A stretch of 64,000 bases of DNA from positions 2,542,001-2,606,000 of the forward strand of contig OZ252150.1 in assembly GCA_965248775.1 (NCBI GenBank). The letters run 5' to 3'. Source of the DNA: JBHHUI01 sp965248775. Lineage in GTDB: Bacteria > Chloroflexota > Anaerolineae > Anaerolineales > JBHHUI01. Below, in pieces: positions 25,203-34,275 of the stretch (position 1 is its first letter; every line of letters begins with the position of its first letter). Position numbers and translations under genes: made by a program. Below the pieces are notes generated by a model. It was not told the DNA's origin. It saw only the letters and a list, made by a program, of their open reading frames with translations, and did not search any database.

Positions 25203-26483
25203 CTAATGTTCTAGCGCATCTAATGCGTCTTCGTAGACATTTAGTGCTTTATCTAAGTCGTCGTCGGCATGAGTGGTGCAGAGAAAATTCAGGACCCAAG
25301 CAAAAACTCCGCGTTTTAAGAGTTCAAGCCGGAGCTCCTCTAGCTTGTTCGTGTCCGAACGCATAAAGTCTCGATAGTTATCGATAGGTTTATCGGAAAA
25401 AACGATGTCAAACCACGGACCCTCGCCATAAACTTGAGCTGGAATAGGGTTGGATTCAAGAATTGTCCGTAGACCGTTTCGCATTTTCTTGCCTTTGGCG
25501 TGCAAATCTTCATAGACACCGTCTTGCCGTAGTACCTTCAAGGTGGCCAGGCTTGCCGCCGCAGAGGCAGCGTTGCCGTTCATAGTACCGCTCACATAAA
25601 CATAATTTTGGTCTTTGGGCCGTCCTGCGTCCGCGAGGGCAATAATGTCTTCGGGGCCACAGATCGCGGACAATGGGAATCCGCCGCCGATGATTTTTCC
25701 AAATGTGGCCAGATCGGGGAATACCTTGTAGTAATCCTGTGCACCTCCATACATAAATCGGAAGCCGGTAACAATTTCGTCGAAAATAAGCAGGATGTTG
25801 AAGTCGCGCGTGATATCACGCAACCCTTCAAGAAAGCCAGGTTTGGGCGGGATTACTCGTTGGTACGGCTCGACGATGACAGCAGCTAGTTCCCTGTGGT
25901 GTCTTTCGATGATGTCGCTTGTGGTTGCGAGATCGTTGAACTGTCCAACGAGGACCGTATCTCTTACATAACTTGGAATGCCCGCGCAGTATGGCACTGC
26001 ATCGGGGAAATCCACGTATGGTTCGGTGGGCGCATAGCTCATCATCGAATGATCGTGGTGACCATGAAACGCCCCCTCAAATTTCAGTATTTTCTCCCGG
26101 CCTGTATACGCACGCGCCAGGCGTAAGGCGAAGTGAGTGGCTTCGGTTCCTGTGGTCGCAAATTTGACACGCTCGGCACAACCCACCGAGTCTACAAGTT
26201 CTTCCGCCAAAGTAATTGCCTCTTCATTTAATGCGTAATAAGTCGTACCACGGGCGATACGTTCTTGCACGGCCCTCACGACATCCGGGTGGCCATGGCC
26301 CAATATGAGCGGACCGGATGCGAGCACAAAATCGATGTACTCCTTTCCGTCCAGATCGTAGATCTTTCCACCCTCGCCATAATTGATGAGCACCGCCAGA
26401 TCTCGGGGGAATGTAAGCAGTCCGCCCAAGCTGCCACCCAAATATTTGTATGCTGAATCCAGCAATTCCTGCTTCTTGTTCAT
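25203..26483 (-). CDS. Class III aminotransferase, glutamate-1-semialdehyde aminomutase-like
   Basis: A PLP enzyme of 426 residues. Seen: FATTGTEATHFALRLARAYTG (phosphate-binding region), FEGAFHGHHD, the cofactor Asp235 in IFDEIVTGFR and the Schiff-base Lys263 in TFGKIIGGG. The GFR after the aspartate and the overall layout are those of the HemL subgroup. Biosynthetic HemL is usually found with heme genes, whereas here the neighbours are catabolic. It more likely transaminates an omega-amino acid or amine. A GGGTAATTAACCC-like palindrome (about 26500) precedes it. Confidence 0.88.
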   Translation of the reverse strand: MNKKQELLDSAYKYLGGSLGGLLTFPRDLAVLINYGEGGKIYDLDGKEYIDFVLASGPLILGHGHPDVVRAVQERIARGTTYYALNEEAITLAEELVDSVGCAERVKFATTGTEATHFALRLARAYTGREKILKFEGAFHGHHDHSMMSYAPTEPYVDFPDAVPYCAGIPSYVRDTVLVGQFNDLATTSDIIERHHRELAAVIVEPYQRVIPPKPGFLEGLRDITRDFNILLIFDEIVTGFRFMYGGAQDYYKVFPDLATFGKIIGGGFPLSAICGPEDIIALADAGRPKDQNYVYVSGTMNGNAASAAASLATLKVLRQDGVYEDLHAKGKKMRNGLRTILESNPIPAQVYGEGPWFDIVFSDKPIDNYRDFMRSDTNKLEELRLELLKRGVFAWVLNFLCTTHADDDLDKALNVYEDALDALEH

Positions 26484-26591
26484 TTCGGCTATCCTTAGAC
26501 TGGGTAATTAACCCAAAAACTAGACACGAGCATATTGTGAAGATTTGTCCTCTTCAGAGGCCTCAGCATTGATTTTAATGAGGAGGAAACG

Positions 26592-26860
26592 ATGGCGATC
26601 CGATACTCGCCGAAGATGAAGTCCCAAGTCGTGTTGGAACTTTTCCCGGAGCGACATATCGCTAGGGTATGTGAACAAAGCGTACGGGGTGCATCCAAAT
26701 GTGGCCGACGACCACTGACGCGCGCAAGCGCTTTTGGAGCAGGGGCCGGAGATCTTCGCCCGCGATAGAGCAGTGGCCGAATACGAACAGACCATCGCGA
26801 ACCTGGAGGGGTTCCTGGACAACAAAGAACTAGAAGTCGCGTTTTTAAAACCTTCCTGGT
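26592..26860 (+). pseudogene. Decayed IS3-family OrfA
   Basis: Behind a good AGGAGG ribosome-binding site, the frame from ATG 26592 reads MAIRYSPKMKSQVVLELF. It then slips frame to KAYGVHPNVADDH, and again to EQGPEIFARDRAVAEYEQTIANL with ELEVAFLK. Together these reproduce the IS3/IS150 OrfA pattern (AYGVHP, LEQGPEIF, KKEVEIALLK). At least two frameshifts and a stop make it non-functional. No OrfB follows. Confidence 0.75.
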
Positions 26861-27212
26861 CCAGTCGCCATGCGCATAGGGGAGGATGTCAACCTAGCGG
26901 CTGCGGTGTGATAAGCGCTCGGTAACACCAGTACCCCTGGCATGGGCCACGAGTCCGCTAGCTGGCACCTGCGATGATCGGATCATAGGCATTATGCACG
27001 AGATGGTTCATGCGCACACCAAGAATACGCCCCCAAGAGAACCCCGCAGATGCGCTCAACCCGAACGAGAATATGTGCCCTACTCTACCAAGGGGGACTG
27101 CAGAGAAAGGCTAACTTGACGGTGAAGGCTTCAGATCCTTTCTGAACCCGGAACTCTGCGCACTGCGATATCTTGCGCTTGCAACCTCTCGCCTCTCCAT
27201 CCAATATCCGAA
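26861..27212. other. Intergenic stretch without recognisable features
   Basis: Follows the decayed IS3 OrfA. No reading frame with family resemblance, no hairpin with a T-run and no promoter that I can support. Probably further IS debris. Confidence 0.4.
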
Positions 27213-28073
27213 TCAGCATAAACCAATGAGGTCACGCATATGCTCAACAGTCTCGCGATAATCCTCATCTGCAATCTTTGCTGAAGTTAGAATATCCACA
27301 GTGAGGTAACCTGAAAAACCATCCCGACGCAAACCCTGCATAATACCGAACCAATTGATCGCACCCTTACCGGCTGGCACACTGATAAATTCCCCACTGA
27401 CAGAATCACGCCAGATAGGTTTGCCGTCACGACTCCCATACAGGAATTCATTGTATTTTTTCGTATCCTTCACGTGCACATTCTTAATGAAAGGCTGCAG
27501 GAATTCGTACGCATAAGGATACGGTTCTACTCCACAGATATAGAAGTTAACTGGATCAAAAGTGATACCAAAGTGGTCTGACCCCATCATGTCTACAAGG
27601 GCACGCGTACCCTCCGCATACCGTGTGGGTTTCTCCCCACGGATGTCTTCATCTTTGTGATCGAACATGTTTTCAAGCAACAGCGTGATCCCACGCGCCT
27701 CCGCCTCCACAATACATTCTCGTACGTTCTGCACGTAAAGCTTAAGCGTGGTAAGAAAATCCCGGTTGGGGTTAGCCCCTAAATAGGTCGTCACAAAGTT
27801 TGCACCATAGGTCGAAGCGATATCCATAGCCAAAAAAATTGCCTTTTGGGCATCCTGCACGGCCTCCGCGTTCATCCTGTGTTGGGATGTGGCGCTCACA
27901 CAGCTTATCGCAATCCTGTTATCCGCCAGAGCAATCTTCACATCCCCTTCAGTCTCTCCGGCCACATTTCCAGGCCAGAGTTCCACAAAACCCACCCCCA
28001 AATCACCAAGCATTTTCGCGACAGATGTAATCGGTTCATTCTGAAATTCGAAAGCCGACACCGCGAGCTTCAT
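27213..28073 (-). CDS. Sugar phosphate isomerase/epimerase-like TIM-barrel protein, copy 1
   Basis: A 286-residue metal-dependent TIM barrel of the xylose-isomerase-like/AP-endonuclease-2 family. Seen: GVGFVELWPGN near the N terminus, a metal-ligand glutamate in LLLENMFDHKDED, ITFDPVNFYICG, VHVKDTKK with a ligand histidine, and the C-terminal FSGYLTVDIL. It lies 39 bases after the TPP enzyme gene and is co-directional. A paralogue with the same motif order is at 33376. Members isomerise sugars or hydroxy acids and some act on myo-inositol or hydroxypyruvate; the substrate is not evident. Confidence 0.85.
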   Translation of the reverse strand: MKLAVSAFEFQNEPITSVAKMLGDLGVGFVELWPGNVAGETEGDVKIALADNRIAISCVSATSQHRMNAEAVQDAQKAIFLAMDIASTYGANFVTTYLGANPNRDFLTTLKLYVQNVRECIVEAEARGITLLLENMFDHKDEDIRGEKPTRYAEGTRALVDMMGSDHFGITFDPVNFYICGVEPYPYAYEFLQPFIKNVHVKDTKKYNEFLYGSRDGKPIWRDSVSGEFISVPAGKGAINWFGIMQGLRRDGFSGYLTVDILTSAKIADEDYRETVEHMRDLIGLC

Positions 28074-28112
28074 CGTAACATCACCGATCTCAATCGGTAT
28101 ACTCCGCCACGG

Positions 28113-29864
28113 TTAGTCATTGAGATTGAAACCCAAGGGCAGTAACAAGTTCGCCTCCCAAAAACCGCTGCCCAAGATGCGGGGCGTCCTCGTAACCTTC
28201 ACATCTATCACAAAGGGCTTGTCAGCATCCATGGCTGTCTTCAATGCCCGTTGGAAATCCTGGATTGTCTCGGCACCAGCGCCATCAGCCCCATACGCCT
28301 GAGCCATGAGAACAAAATCAGGGTTGTGAAATGTATCGGTGGCTTCAATCTTGAACTCAGTTCCTATAAGGCGTTCGTAATGTTTTTTCTGGTAAAGGTC
28401 AATGCTGTTGAAACCGGAGTTGTTCAGGATAACCCAAATCACATTCACGCCATACTCTACAGCTGGAGCGAGAATCTGACTCACTGAGCGAAAATCACCA
28501 TCACCCACCACCGCAACAACTACCTTGTCAGGATGTGCCAGTTTTATACCAACCGCCGCAGGCGGACCAAACCCCATGGTTCCATGGCCATTATTGACGA
28601 TAACAGTACCTGGCTCAAAGACAGTAAATTGTTGAGCAGCCATGTGCCGAGGACCTACGCCGACCACCAGGTAGCCATCCTCTGGCAGGGCATCCCGGAC
28701 CTCCTTCAGCAAACGGGCCGTTTGCATTGGCAGTTCGTCTGACTCTCTAATCTCGGCAAGTGCTTTCTTCCAGTCCTTCTTGGCCTCCTGCAACTTAAGG
28801 ACCCAAGGTGACTCACGCCAGTCAGGTGTTGGTCCTTTGGTTTCCAGCGCATTTGCAATCTGGCCCACGACAGCCTTCACATCCCCAATAATTCCCACGT
28901 CCGTGTCGTAGATCTTACCTATTTCGCTCGCCTCAATATCCACCTGAATCAATTTGACATCTGCAGGAAAGAAATACTCATTACTCCATGAACTTGTATC
29001 CATCTCCCCGAAACGCGTACCCAGAGCCAGAACCACATCTGCATTCTGAGCAAGTTCATTACCAGTACGAGTCCCAACCACGCCCGTAAATCCACCGTAA
29101 AGCGGATGACTCCAAGCCATGACATCCGGTGCAGTCATGGTGGTCGCTACGGGTGCCCCTAGCTGCTCGGCAAGTCGAACCATCGCCTCAGACGCACCAG
29201 AAAGTAGTACCCCATTGCCTGCGTATATCAGAGGCCTTTCCGCCTGCCCGAGAAGCTCGGCTGCTCGTTCCACCTCAGCCGCATCGCCTTGCACCCTCGT
29301 CCCTGTTGCACGGCGTTTCGGCATTATCGGGAGATGGTATTCCTCTACCCGGGATAAAATATCAAACGCCACGTTGACAAGTACCGGACCTGGACGCCCG
29401 CTAACAGCGTGGTTAAATGCACGAGCCATTGCCTGCGTCAACATCTCCGGTTGGTGAACATGCCACGCGCGCTTCACAATAGGCCGCAGTAAATCAATTT
29501 GAGATGCGTCATAGTGCGCAGACCACTCTTGGAAGGACTCTCTGCCTATGAAGCCTCTCGGGATATCGCCGGTAATCAGCACCATGGCCGACGAATCCGC
29601 AGCTGCATCCATCGCCCCATTGATGGTGTTGGCGAAGCCGGGGCCAATGCTAGCGGTTACGACGCCCGGCTTGTGAGTAGCCCGAAAGTAACCGTCTGCC
29701 GCATGCCCGGCCAGTTGCTCATGCGGCATGGCAATCAGTCGAATATCGGAATCGTAAAGCGCGTCGAAAAGAGCGAGATTAGCATGACCGATCGTCCCAA
29801 ACACATACTCAACGCCTTCCTGCTCCAAACAGTTAACTATTGCTTGCGCTCCTGTTATAGCCAT
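28113..29864 (-). CDS. Thiamine-pyrophosphate-dependent enzyme of the acetolactate synthase family
   Basis: A 583-residue three-domain TPP enzyme. Seen: the N-terminal domain with activating Glu49 in MPHEQLAGHAADGYFRAT, a middle domain with ERPLIYAGNGVLLSGA, and the C-terminal Mg-TPP motif VVGDGDFRSVSQ ending in ILNNSGF. True acetolactate synthase has conserved FAD- and substrate-pocket residues that I cannot confirm. Alternatives are oxalyl-CoA decarboxylase, sulfoacetaldehyde acetyltransferase, glyoxylate carboligase or benzoylformate decarboxylase-like activity. The neighbours (TIM-barrel epimerase, aminotransferases) suggest a 2-oxo acid or aldehyde product is passed on. Confidence 0.85.
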   Translation of the reverse strand: MAITGAQAIVNCLEQEGVEYVFGTIGHANLALFDALYDSDIRLIAMPHEQLAGHAADGYFRATHKPGVVTASIGPGFANTINGAMDAAADSSAMVLITGDIPRGFIGRESFQEWSAHYDASQIDLLRPIVKRAWHVHQPEMLTQAMARAFNHAVSGRPGPVLVNVAFDILSRVEEYHLPIMPKRRATGTRVQGDAAEVERAAELLGQAERPLIYAGNGVLLSGASEAMVRLAEQLGAPVATTMTAPDVMAWSHPLYGGFTGVVGTRTGNELAQNADVVLALGTRFGEMDTSSWSNEYFFPADVKLIQVDIEASEIGKIYDTDVGIIGDVKAVVGQIANALETKGPTPDWRESPWVLKLQEAKKDWKKALAEIRESDELPMQTARLLKEVRDALPEDGYLVVGVGPRHMAAQQFTVFEPGTVIVNNGHGTMGFGPPAAVGIKLAHPDKVVVAVVGDGDFRSVSQILAPAVEYGVNVIWVILNNSGFNSIDLYQKKHYERLIGTEFKIEATDTFHNPDFVLMAQAYGADGAGAETIQDFQRALKTAMDADKPFVIDVKVTRTPRILGSGFWEANLLLPLGFNLND

Positions 29865-29968
29865 TGTTGTTCCTCCATCAAAGAATTGGGATCATGTCCA
29901 GCATATTTGAAACTGACGAGATGTCTTAACGAGGGGGCAAAGGGGACTGGCATGGTACTCTCGCCGAC

Positions 29969-30193
29969 CTACCGCGCCGGCGAGCAAACAAACGCCGTGG
30001 CTGGGGCATATGTGTCAATAGACGCCCACCGGTTGGTGCCATCATCGGTCATTAAAGTAGGCAGATGCGCATTTGAGTTTTCAAGACTACTCAGGGCAAA
30101 ACGCCCTGCCAGTTTATCGAAAAACTCACGGTTCCCAATGTTACCCTTTACACAGGCGAATACGACAGTACCAACAATCTCAAACGCGTTCAC
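29969..30193 (-). CDS. Small hypothetical protein
   Basis: A 74-residue frame starting at GTG 30193, directly abutting the TAG of the preceding small ORF and with GGAGGT upstream of it. I do not recognise a family. It has a hydrophobic beta-like start (FEIVGTVVFACVKG) and no membrane segment. The base composition and the coupled start argue for real translation; it could be a fragment of a larger lost gene. About 100 bases separate it from the TPP enzyme gene. Confidence 0.4.
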   Translation of the reverse strand: MNAFEIVGTVVFACVKGNIGNREFFDKLAGRFALSSLENSNAHLPTLMTDDGTNRWASIDTYAPATAFVCSPAR

Positions 30194-30364
30194 CTAACCT
30201 CCGTCGTAGGAAGAAAGAACGGGCGCGATGAAGATGGCGACGGCATACGCGAGGTGCATGACAACACCGATGAAGGCAGGTTTGCGCCTTCCGCAAAATT
30301 CGCGGGATAAATTCCCAGCCAACTGCTCCACCAAAGGTTTCAGTTCTTCTGAGATGAACTCCAT
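30194..30364 (-). CDS. Small hypothetical protein with one hydrophobic segment
   Basis: A 56-residue frame from ATG 30364 to TAG 30194-30196. Residues 1-28 are charged and amphipathic (SEELKPLVEQLAGNLSREF). Residues 31-50 are hydrophobic (FIGVVMHLAYAVAIFIAPVL) and could span the membrane. The next small ORF starts at the following base. No family recognised. Confidence 0.35.
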   Translation of the reverse strand: MEFISEELKPLVEQLAGNLSREFCGRRKPAFIGVVMHLAYAVAIFIAPVLSSYDGG

Positions 30365-31020
30365 CTAAGCCCCAGGGCCATGAATTGCCTTACTACCTAC
30401 ACAATCCTGCCCAGAGGCTTATCTCTTTTCCTGACAATATCAGCGTGCGCTCTACGAACAGGTTTATTTCTTATTTTTTGGCAGCCGCCATTGCGAGAGA
30501 GCGCTGCGCTTGACCGCCTAGCCCAGGTTAGATGGGGGGGCATTGACCTGTAACTGTAAGCCCGCCAGCCGGAGCTGGACGCGCCCTACAGGCACTCACA
30601 GTGACGGGAGGGCTAACGTTTTGAAATGTACCTCTAATTTCACGATCCATTGACAGAACAGTACACGAGGACTACGTTAGAATGAACCGCATTCATTATG
30701 GTGTTTTTTAAATGAGCTGGAGTTTGGCATACAAGATCACAACCAACCGGGTGGTGAACTGTAATGAGCCGCTATGAGCAATTATGAATCTGTCAGGTGC
30801 GCCTGCACAGAGTTTAACTGTTCTTCCCACCGAAATAAAACACACCCAATTTATTATATAATAGGGTTTGGCTGAATGCAATTTTTCGAAGGATGTCGGC
30901 CCTGAGGCATGTTTTCGTCTCGCACCAGAATCATTCTCGCGCAATTCCCCAACGAGCATGGTTCTGTAGAATTTCACGGTCCAAGAAGTAAAATTGACCA
31001 TCACTTGGAGGTCCTAACGT
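30365..31020. other. Long intergenic region upstream of the plus-strand aminotransferase
   Basis: About 650 bases with no supported gene. It contains a TATAAT at 30857-30862, but no acceptable -35 box is spaced from it. A GGAGG lies eight bases before ATG 31021. It is the divergent control region between the minus-strand TPP-enzyme group and the plus-strand aminotransferase/EamA pair. Confidence 0.4.
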
Positions 31021-32406
31021 ATGCCTAACCAAACTGCTAGACTTGAAGAGCTCACCCCGCTTGACGTCCCCCTGTTGCGGACCGAGATACCTGGTCCGAG
31101 TTCCAAGGAACAATGGGCGCGCGAAATTAAGCATAGCTCTCCTGGCCTGTCCGCACTAGCCTCCCTTTCGCAACTGGTCCTTTCGCGCGGCTTCGGAGGC
31201 CTGGTTCAGGATGTGGACGGCAATGTCCTAATTGATTTTGCTTTCGCAATGATCGGTGTTGGCACCGGGCACAGGCATCCCAAAGTTCAAAAAGCGCTAG
31301 AAGATGAGTTGAATAACTTTCTTCACACCTATGATATGGCCAGCCCCGCCCGCGTGCAGTTTTTTGAGCTACTCGCCGAAGTCCTGCCCGAGCAATTGCA
31401 GATGTACCAAATGTACAGTGGAGGTACAGAAACAGTGGAGGCGGGGATGCGGTTGGCCAAATCATACACAAAGCAGTACGAGTTTATCGGACTGTATAAG
31501 AGTTTTCACGGGAAATCAGCTGGCGCAATGGGGCTGATGGGGATTGCCTACAAGAACGGCTTCGGACCGAGGCCACCAGGATATGCACTGTCTCCGAATG
31601 CATACTGTTACCGATGCCCTCTCGGACTGGAATACCCCGAATGTGGCGTGGCGTGCGCTGACATGATGCAAGAAGTCTATGATAACGAAACCACGGGAGA
31701 GGTTGCGGCGGTCGTCGTTGAACCCATCCAGGGCGCGGGTGGCATCATTGTTCCGCCCCCCGAATTCCTTCCCAAAGTCGAGGAGTTTTGTCGACGAAAT
31801 GGTTTACTCTTGTTCGTAGATGAAATATTTACAGGAGGAGGCCGAACGGGAAAGATGTGGTCCTGGGAACACTTCAACATTAAGCCCGACATAGTTGCCC
31901 TTGGCAAGGGCATCGGCTCCGGTTACCCGCTCGGCGTTGTAGCATCAAGCAAGGAAATCATGGCAGACTTTCCCTGGGCGCAACCTGCCGGAGGCTCTAC
32001 AACTTTCGGCGGAAATAACCTGGCTGCGCGCGCAGGACACATCACATTACAGACGATTCTCGAAGAGAACCTGGTTGAGCAGGCTGCCGAAGTCGGCGAT
32101 CTCATGCTTGCGCGACTCCGTGAGATGCAAGACCGCCATCGGATTATTGGCGATGTCAGGGGTAAAGGTCTGGTCATTGGTGTCGAATTCGTACGCGATC
32201 CAATCACCAAAGAATTAATCAGTACAACTCATGCTGAGTATCTCTTCAAGGCATGTCTGCGTCGTGGACTTTTACTCGCCACCGCGACCCCAAACCTGCG
32301 AATTATGCCCTCCATGGTGATCGGAAAGCAACTGGCAATCAAGGGTCTTGATTTGCTGGATGAGAGCATTTCCGAGCTCGAAGAGACCATGAACCTTGAG
32401 GCATGA
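31021..32406 (+). CDS. Class III aminotransferase (4-aminobutyrate/omega-amino acid type)
   Basis: A PLP aminotransferase of 461 residues. Seen: MYSGGTETVEAGMRLAKSYT, FHGKSAGAMGLMG, cofactor Asp267 in FVDEIFTGGGRTGKMW and the Schiff-base Lys296 in ALGKGIGSGYPLG. It also carries a cysteine cluster, CYRCPLGLEYPECGVAC (about residues 196-212), as found in several prokaryotic GabT-like proteins. The start has a good GGAGG. It is followed by an exporter-type membrane protein. Together with the second aminotransferase at 25203, it points to amines or omega-amino acids as pathway compounds. Confidence 0.9.
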   Translation: MPNQTARLEELTPLDVPLLRTEIPGPSSKEQWAREIKHSSPGLSALASLSQLVLSRGFGGLVQDVDGNVLIDFAFAMIGVGTGHRHPKVQKALEDELNNFLHTYDMASPARVQFFELLAEVLPEQLQMYQMYSGGTETVEAGMRLAKSYTKQYEFIGLYKSFHGKSAGAMGLMGIAYKNGFGPRPPGYALSPNAYCYRCPLGLEYPECGVACADMMQEVYDNETTGEVAAVVVEPIQGAGGIIVPPPEFLPKVEEFCRRNGLLLFVDEIFTGGGRTGKMWSWEHFNIKPDIVALGKGIGSGYPLGVVASSKEIMADFPWAQPAGGSTTFGGNNLAARAGHITLQTILEENLVEQAAEVGDLMLARLREMQDRHRIIGDVRGKGLVIGVEFVRDPITKELISTTHAEYLFKACLRRGLLLATATPNLRIMPSMVIGKQLAIKGLDLLDESISELEETMNLEA

Positions 32407-32475
32407 TCCGCTCCACACAAGACTTGGGAAACTGACAGGACGCCCAAGTCAACACACCATCGGCACTTCCTGAGA

Positions 32476-33369
32476 GTGGGTCGCGATAAACACCACCTGG
32501 CCATAGCGGCAGGCACAGCCGCCATAGTCTCTTGGGGAATCACCCCAGTTCTGGTAAAAGTGCTACCCATCGACGGCCTGGCCCTAGCACTCTACCGAAT
32601 GTGGCTTGCCGCGGCTTTCACTTATTGCCTTCTCCTTCTTCGCAAGGGACGCCTTACACGGCGAGATTTGCTTGCTTCCCTACCGGGGGGTCTCTCGCTC
32701 GGCACGGAGGTCTGCCTCTTCTACTCTGCGGTTAAAATCACTACCGTGTCCAATGCTGTCGCCATCGGCAACCTTACACCAATCCCACTTCTCTTACTTG
32801 CTCCGCAGATGTTTAATGAGCGCGTCACCCTGGTCGATGTATTCTGGATGATCGCCGCGTTAGGCGGGACAAGCGCCATCATATATGGATCTTCGCAAAC
32901 GTTGATCTGGAACGCGAAAGGGGACCTTCTAGCCTTCGGAGCTATGCTCACCTTCTCGGCCTATATCCTCGCCTCAAAGTGGGCTCGTAAAAGGACAGGC
33001 GCTCTCGAATACCAGAGCGCAATGATGCTTATCGGGGCGATTGTCGTTACGCCAGTGGCCCTTGTCTATTCCGGGACACCAAGCGTCCGCTCATCAGAGC
33101 AATTGCTCTTGCTTTTACTTCTCGCGTTAATTCCGGGCACCGGTCATCTGCTGATGAATTGGGCGCACCCACATCTACATCTTAAGGCGGTTTCAGCATT
33201 GAGTATGGGGGTTCCCGCTGTTGGTGCCCTGGGAGCATTTCTCATCTTACAAGAACCAATCCTAGCGTGGCAGGCACTTGGGTTAATCGTGGTGATGATT
33301 AGCCTAACAAAGCTCACGAAACGGACTAAAGAAACCAAGCAAGTTTCAGGGCCAGCCCCCGGAACATAA
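32476..33369 (+). CDS. EamA-family (DMT superfamily) transporter
   Basis: A membrane protein of 297 residues with ten predicted hydrophobic segments in two homologous EamA halves. Seen: the first-half start TAAIVSWGITPVLVKVLPIDGLALALYR, typical of RhaT/YdcZ-like permeases, a cytoplasmic GTSAIIYG loop, and the second-half IPGTGHLLMNWAHPHLHLKAVSAL segment. It starts at GTG 32476 behind the aminotransferase. Likely exports or imports a metabolite such as an amino acid; direction and substrate unknown. Confidence 0.85.
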   Translation: MGRDKHHLAIAAGTAAIVSWGITPVLVKVLPIDGLALALYRMWLAAAFTYCLLLLRKGRLTRRDLLASLPGGLSLGTEVCLFYSAVKITTVSNAVAIGNLTPIPLLLLAPQMFNERVTLVDVFWMIAALGGTSAIIYGSSQTLIWNAKGDLLAFGAMLTFSAYILASKWARKRTGALEYQSAMMLIGAIVVTPVALVYSGTPSVRSSEQLLLLLLLALIPGTGHLLMNWAHPHLHLKAVSALSMGVPAVGALGAFLILQEPILAWQALGLIVVMISLTKLTKRTKETKQVSGPAPGT

Positions 33370-33375
33370 CGCCTA

Positions 33376-34275
33376 TCACTCGCCAAGGTGGGTGCGCAGG
33401 TACGCAAGATTGGCAGCGCCCACCTGCTCCACGCGCGCCTGTTCTGTATGTGGTTCTATCGTCAGAAATCCTTGATAGCCATCTGCCACCAAAGCGCCCA
33501 GGATACCCTCGTAATTCACGGCACCATCCGCGAGCGATACCGGCAGGTATCTTCCGCGTATGCTGTCGGGAAGAAGCTTGTATTGGTCGGCCACACCGTG
33601 ATGTAATTCGGAATAGAATGTTGCATCTTTGATGTGTACATAGGCAATATGTGGCCTTAACAGCTGGTAGGCATACGGATAGGGCTCATCCCCGGCAATA
33701 TAGAAATTACACGGGTCGTAGGTCAATCCAAAATCTGACGAGTCGACAGCTTCAACTAGGTAAGACAGCGTTTCCGCTCGTCTAGCGACGTCAGTCCCTT
33801 GGGGATCTTCGTTACGGTTATCAAAATGGTTCTCTAAGACGACGGTTATCCCGTTCTCCCGGGCAACCTCAAGACAAGGTTGAATATTACGTCGAAAGAG
33901 CTTTACAGTAGTGACAGAATCTCTCTGCGGGTTGGAACCCAAATAAATATTGACGAGGGGCGCGCGGAGTCTGGCCGCCTTACGAATCGCGTCAATGATT
34001 CCCGATTGCACTACAGCGACATCTGCAGCTTTATTCAGGAGAAAAGCGACACTTGCGTTCACGCAGATGACGGATACATTCTTTGCGCCCAGGATTTCCT
34101 CTATCTGTTCCACCGATTGATCGGGAGTGTTCTGAGGCCACAATTCGATTTGCGTGACCTCCCAGCTCTTAACCAAATCAAGAAATTTGCCAAATTCCAG
34201 GTGCTGAAAGTCGTATCCTGATATAGCTATTCTCTCAGTCAGGTTTACACGATTATCTTCATGTCTCTGATTCAT
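33376..34275 (-). CDS. Sugar phosphate isomerase/epimerase-like TIM-barrel protein, copy 2
   Basis: A 299-residue paralogue of the protein at 27213. Seen: the same order of motifs, VTQIELWPQN, VVLENHFDNRNED with the ligand glutamate, LTYDPCNFYIAGDEPYPYAY, YVHIKDATFY with the ligand histidine and GFLTIEPH near the end. ATG 34275 overlaps the stop of the oxidoreductase gene (34272) by four bases, so it is the last gene of the long minus-strand operon. The pair of paralogues in two neighbouring clusters suggests both clusters handle related substrates. Confidence 0.86.
   Translation of the reverse strand: MNQRHEDNRVNLTERIAISGYDFQHLEFGKFLDLVKSWEVTQIELWPQNTPDQSVEQIEEILGAKNVSVICVNASVAFLLNKAADVAVVQSGIIDAIRKAARLRAPLVNIYLGSNPQRDSVTTVKLFRRNIQPCLEVARENGITVVLENHFDNRNEDPQGTDVARRAETLSYLVEAVDSSDFGLTYDPCNFYIAGDEPYPYAYQLLRPHIAYVHIKDATFYSELHHGVADQYKLLPDSIRGRYLPVSLADGAVNYEGILGALVADGYQGFLTIEPHTEQARVEQVGAANLAYLRTHLGE

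Noticed and set aside
30857..30862. TATAAT as a sigma-70 promoter for the aminotransferase at 31021
   Set aside because: No reasonable -35 element is spaced 15-19 bases upstream, and the box lies about 160 bases from the start codon; the sequence is simply AT-rich.
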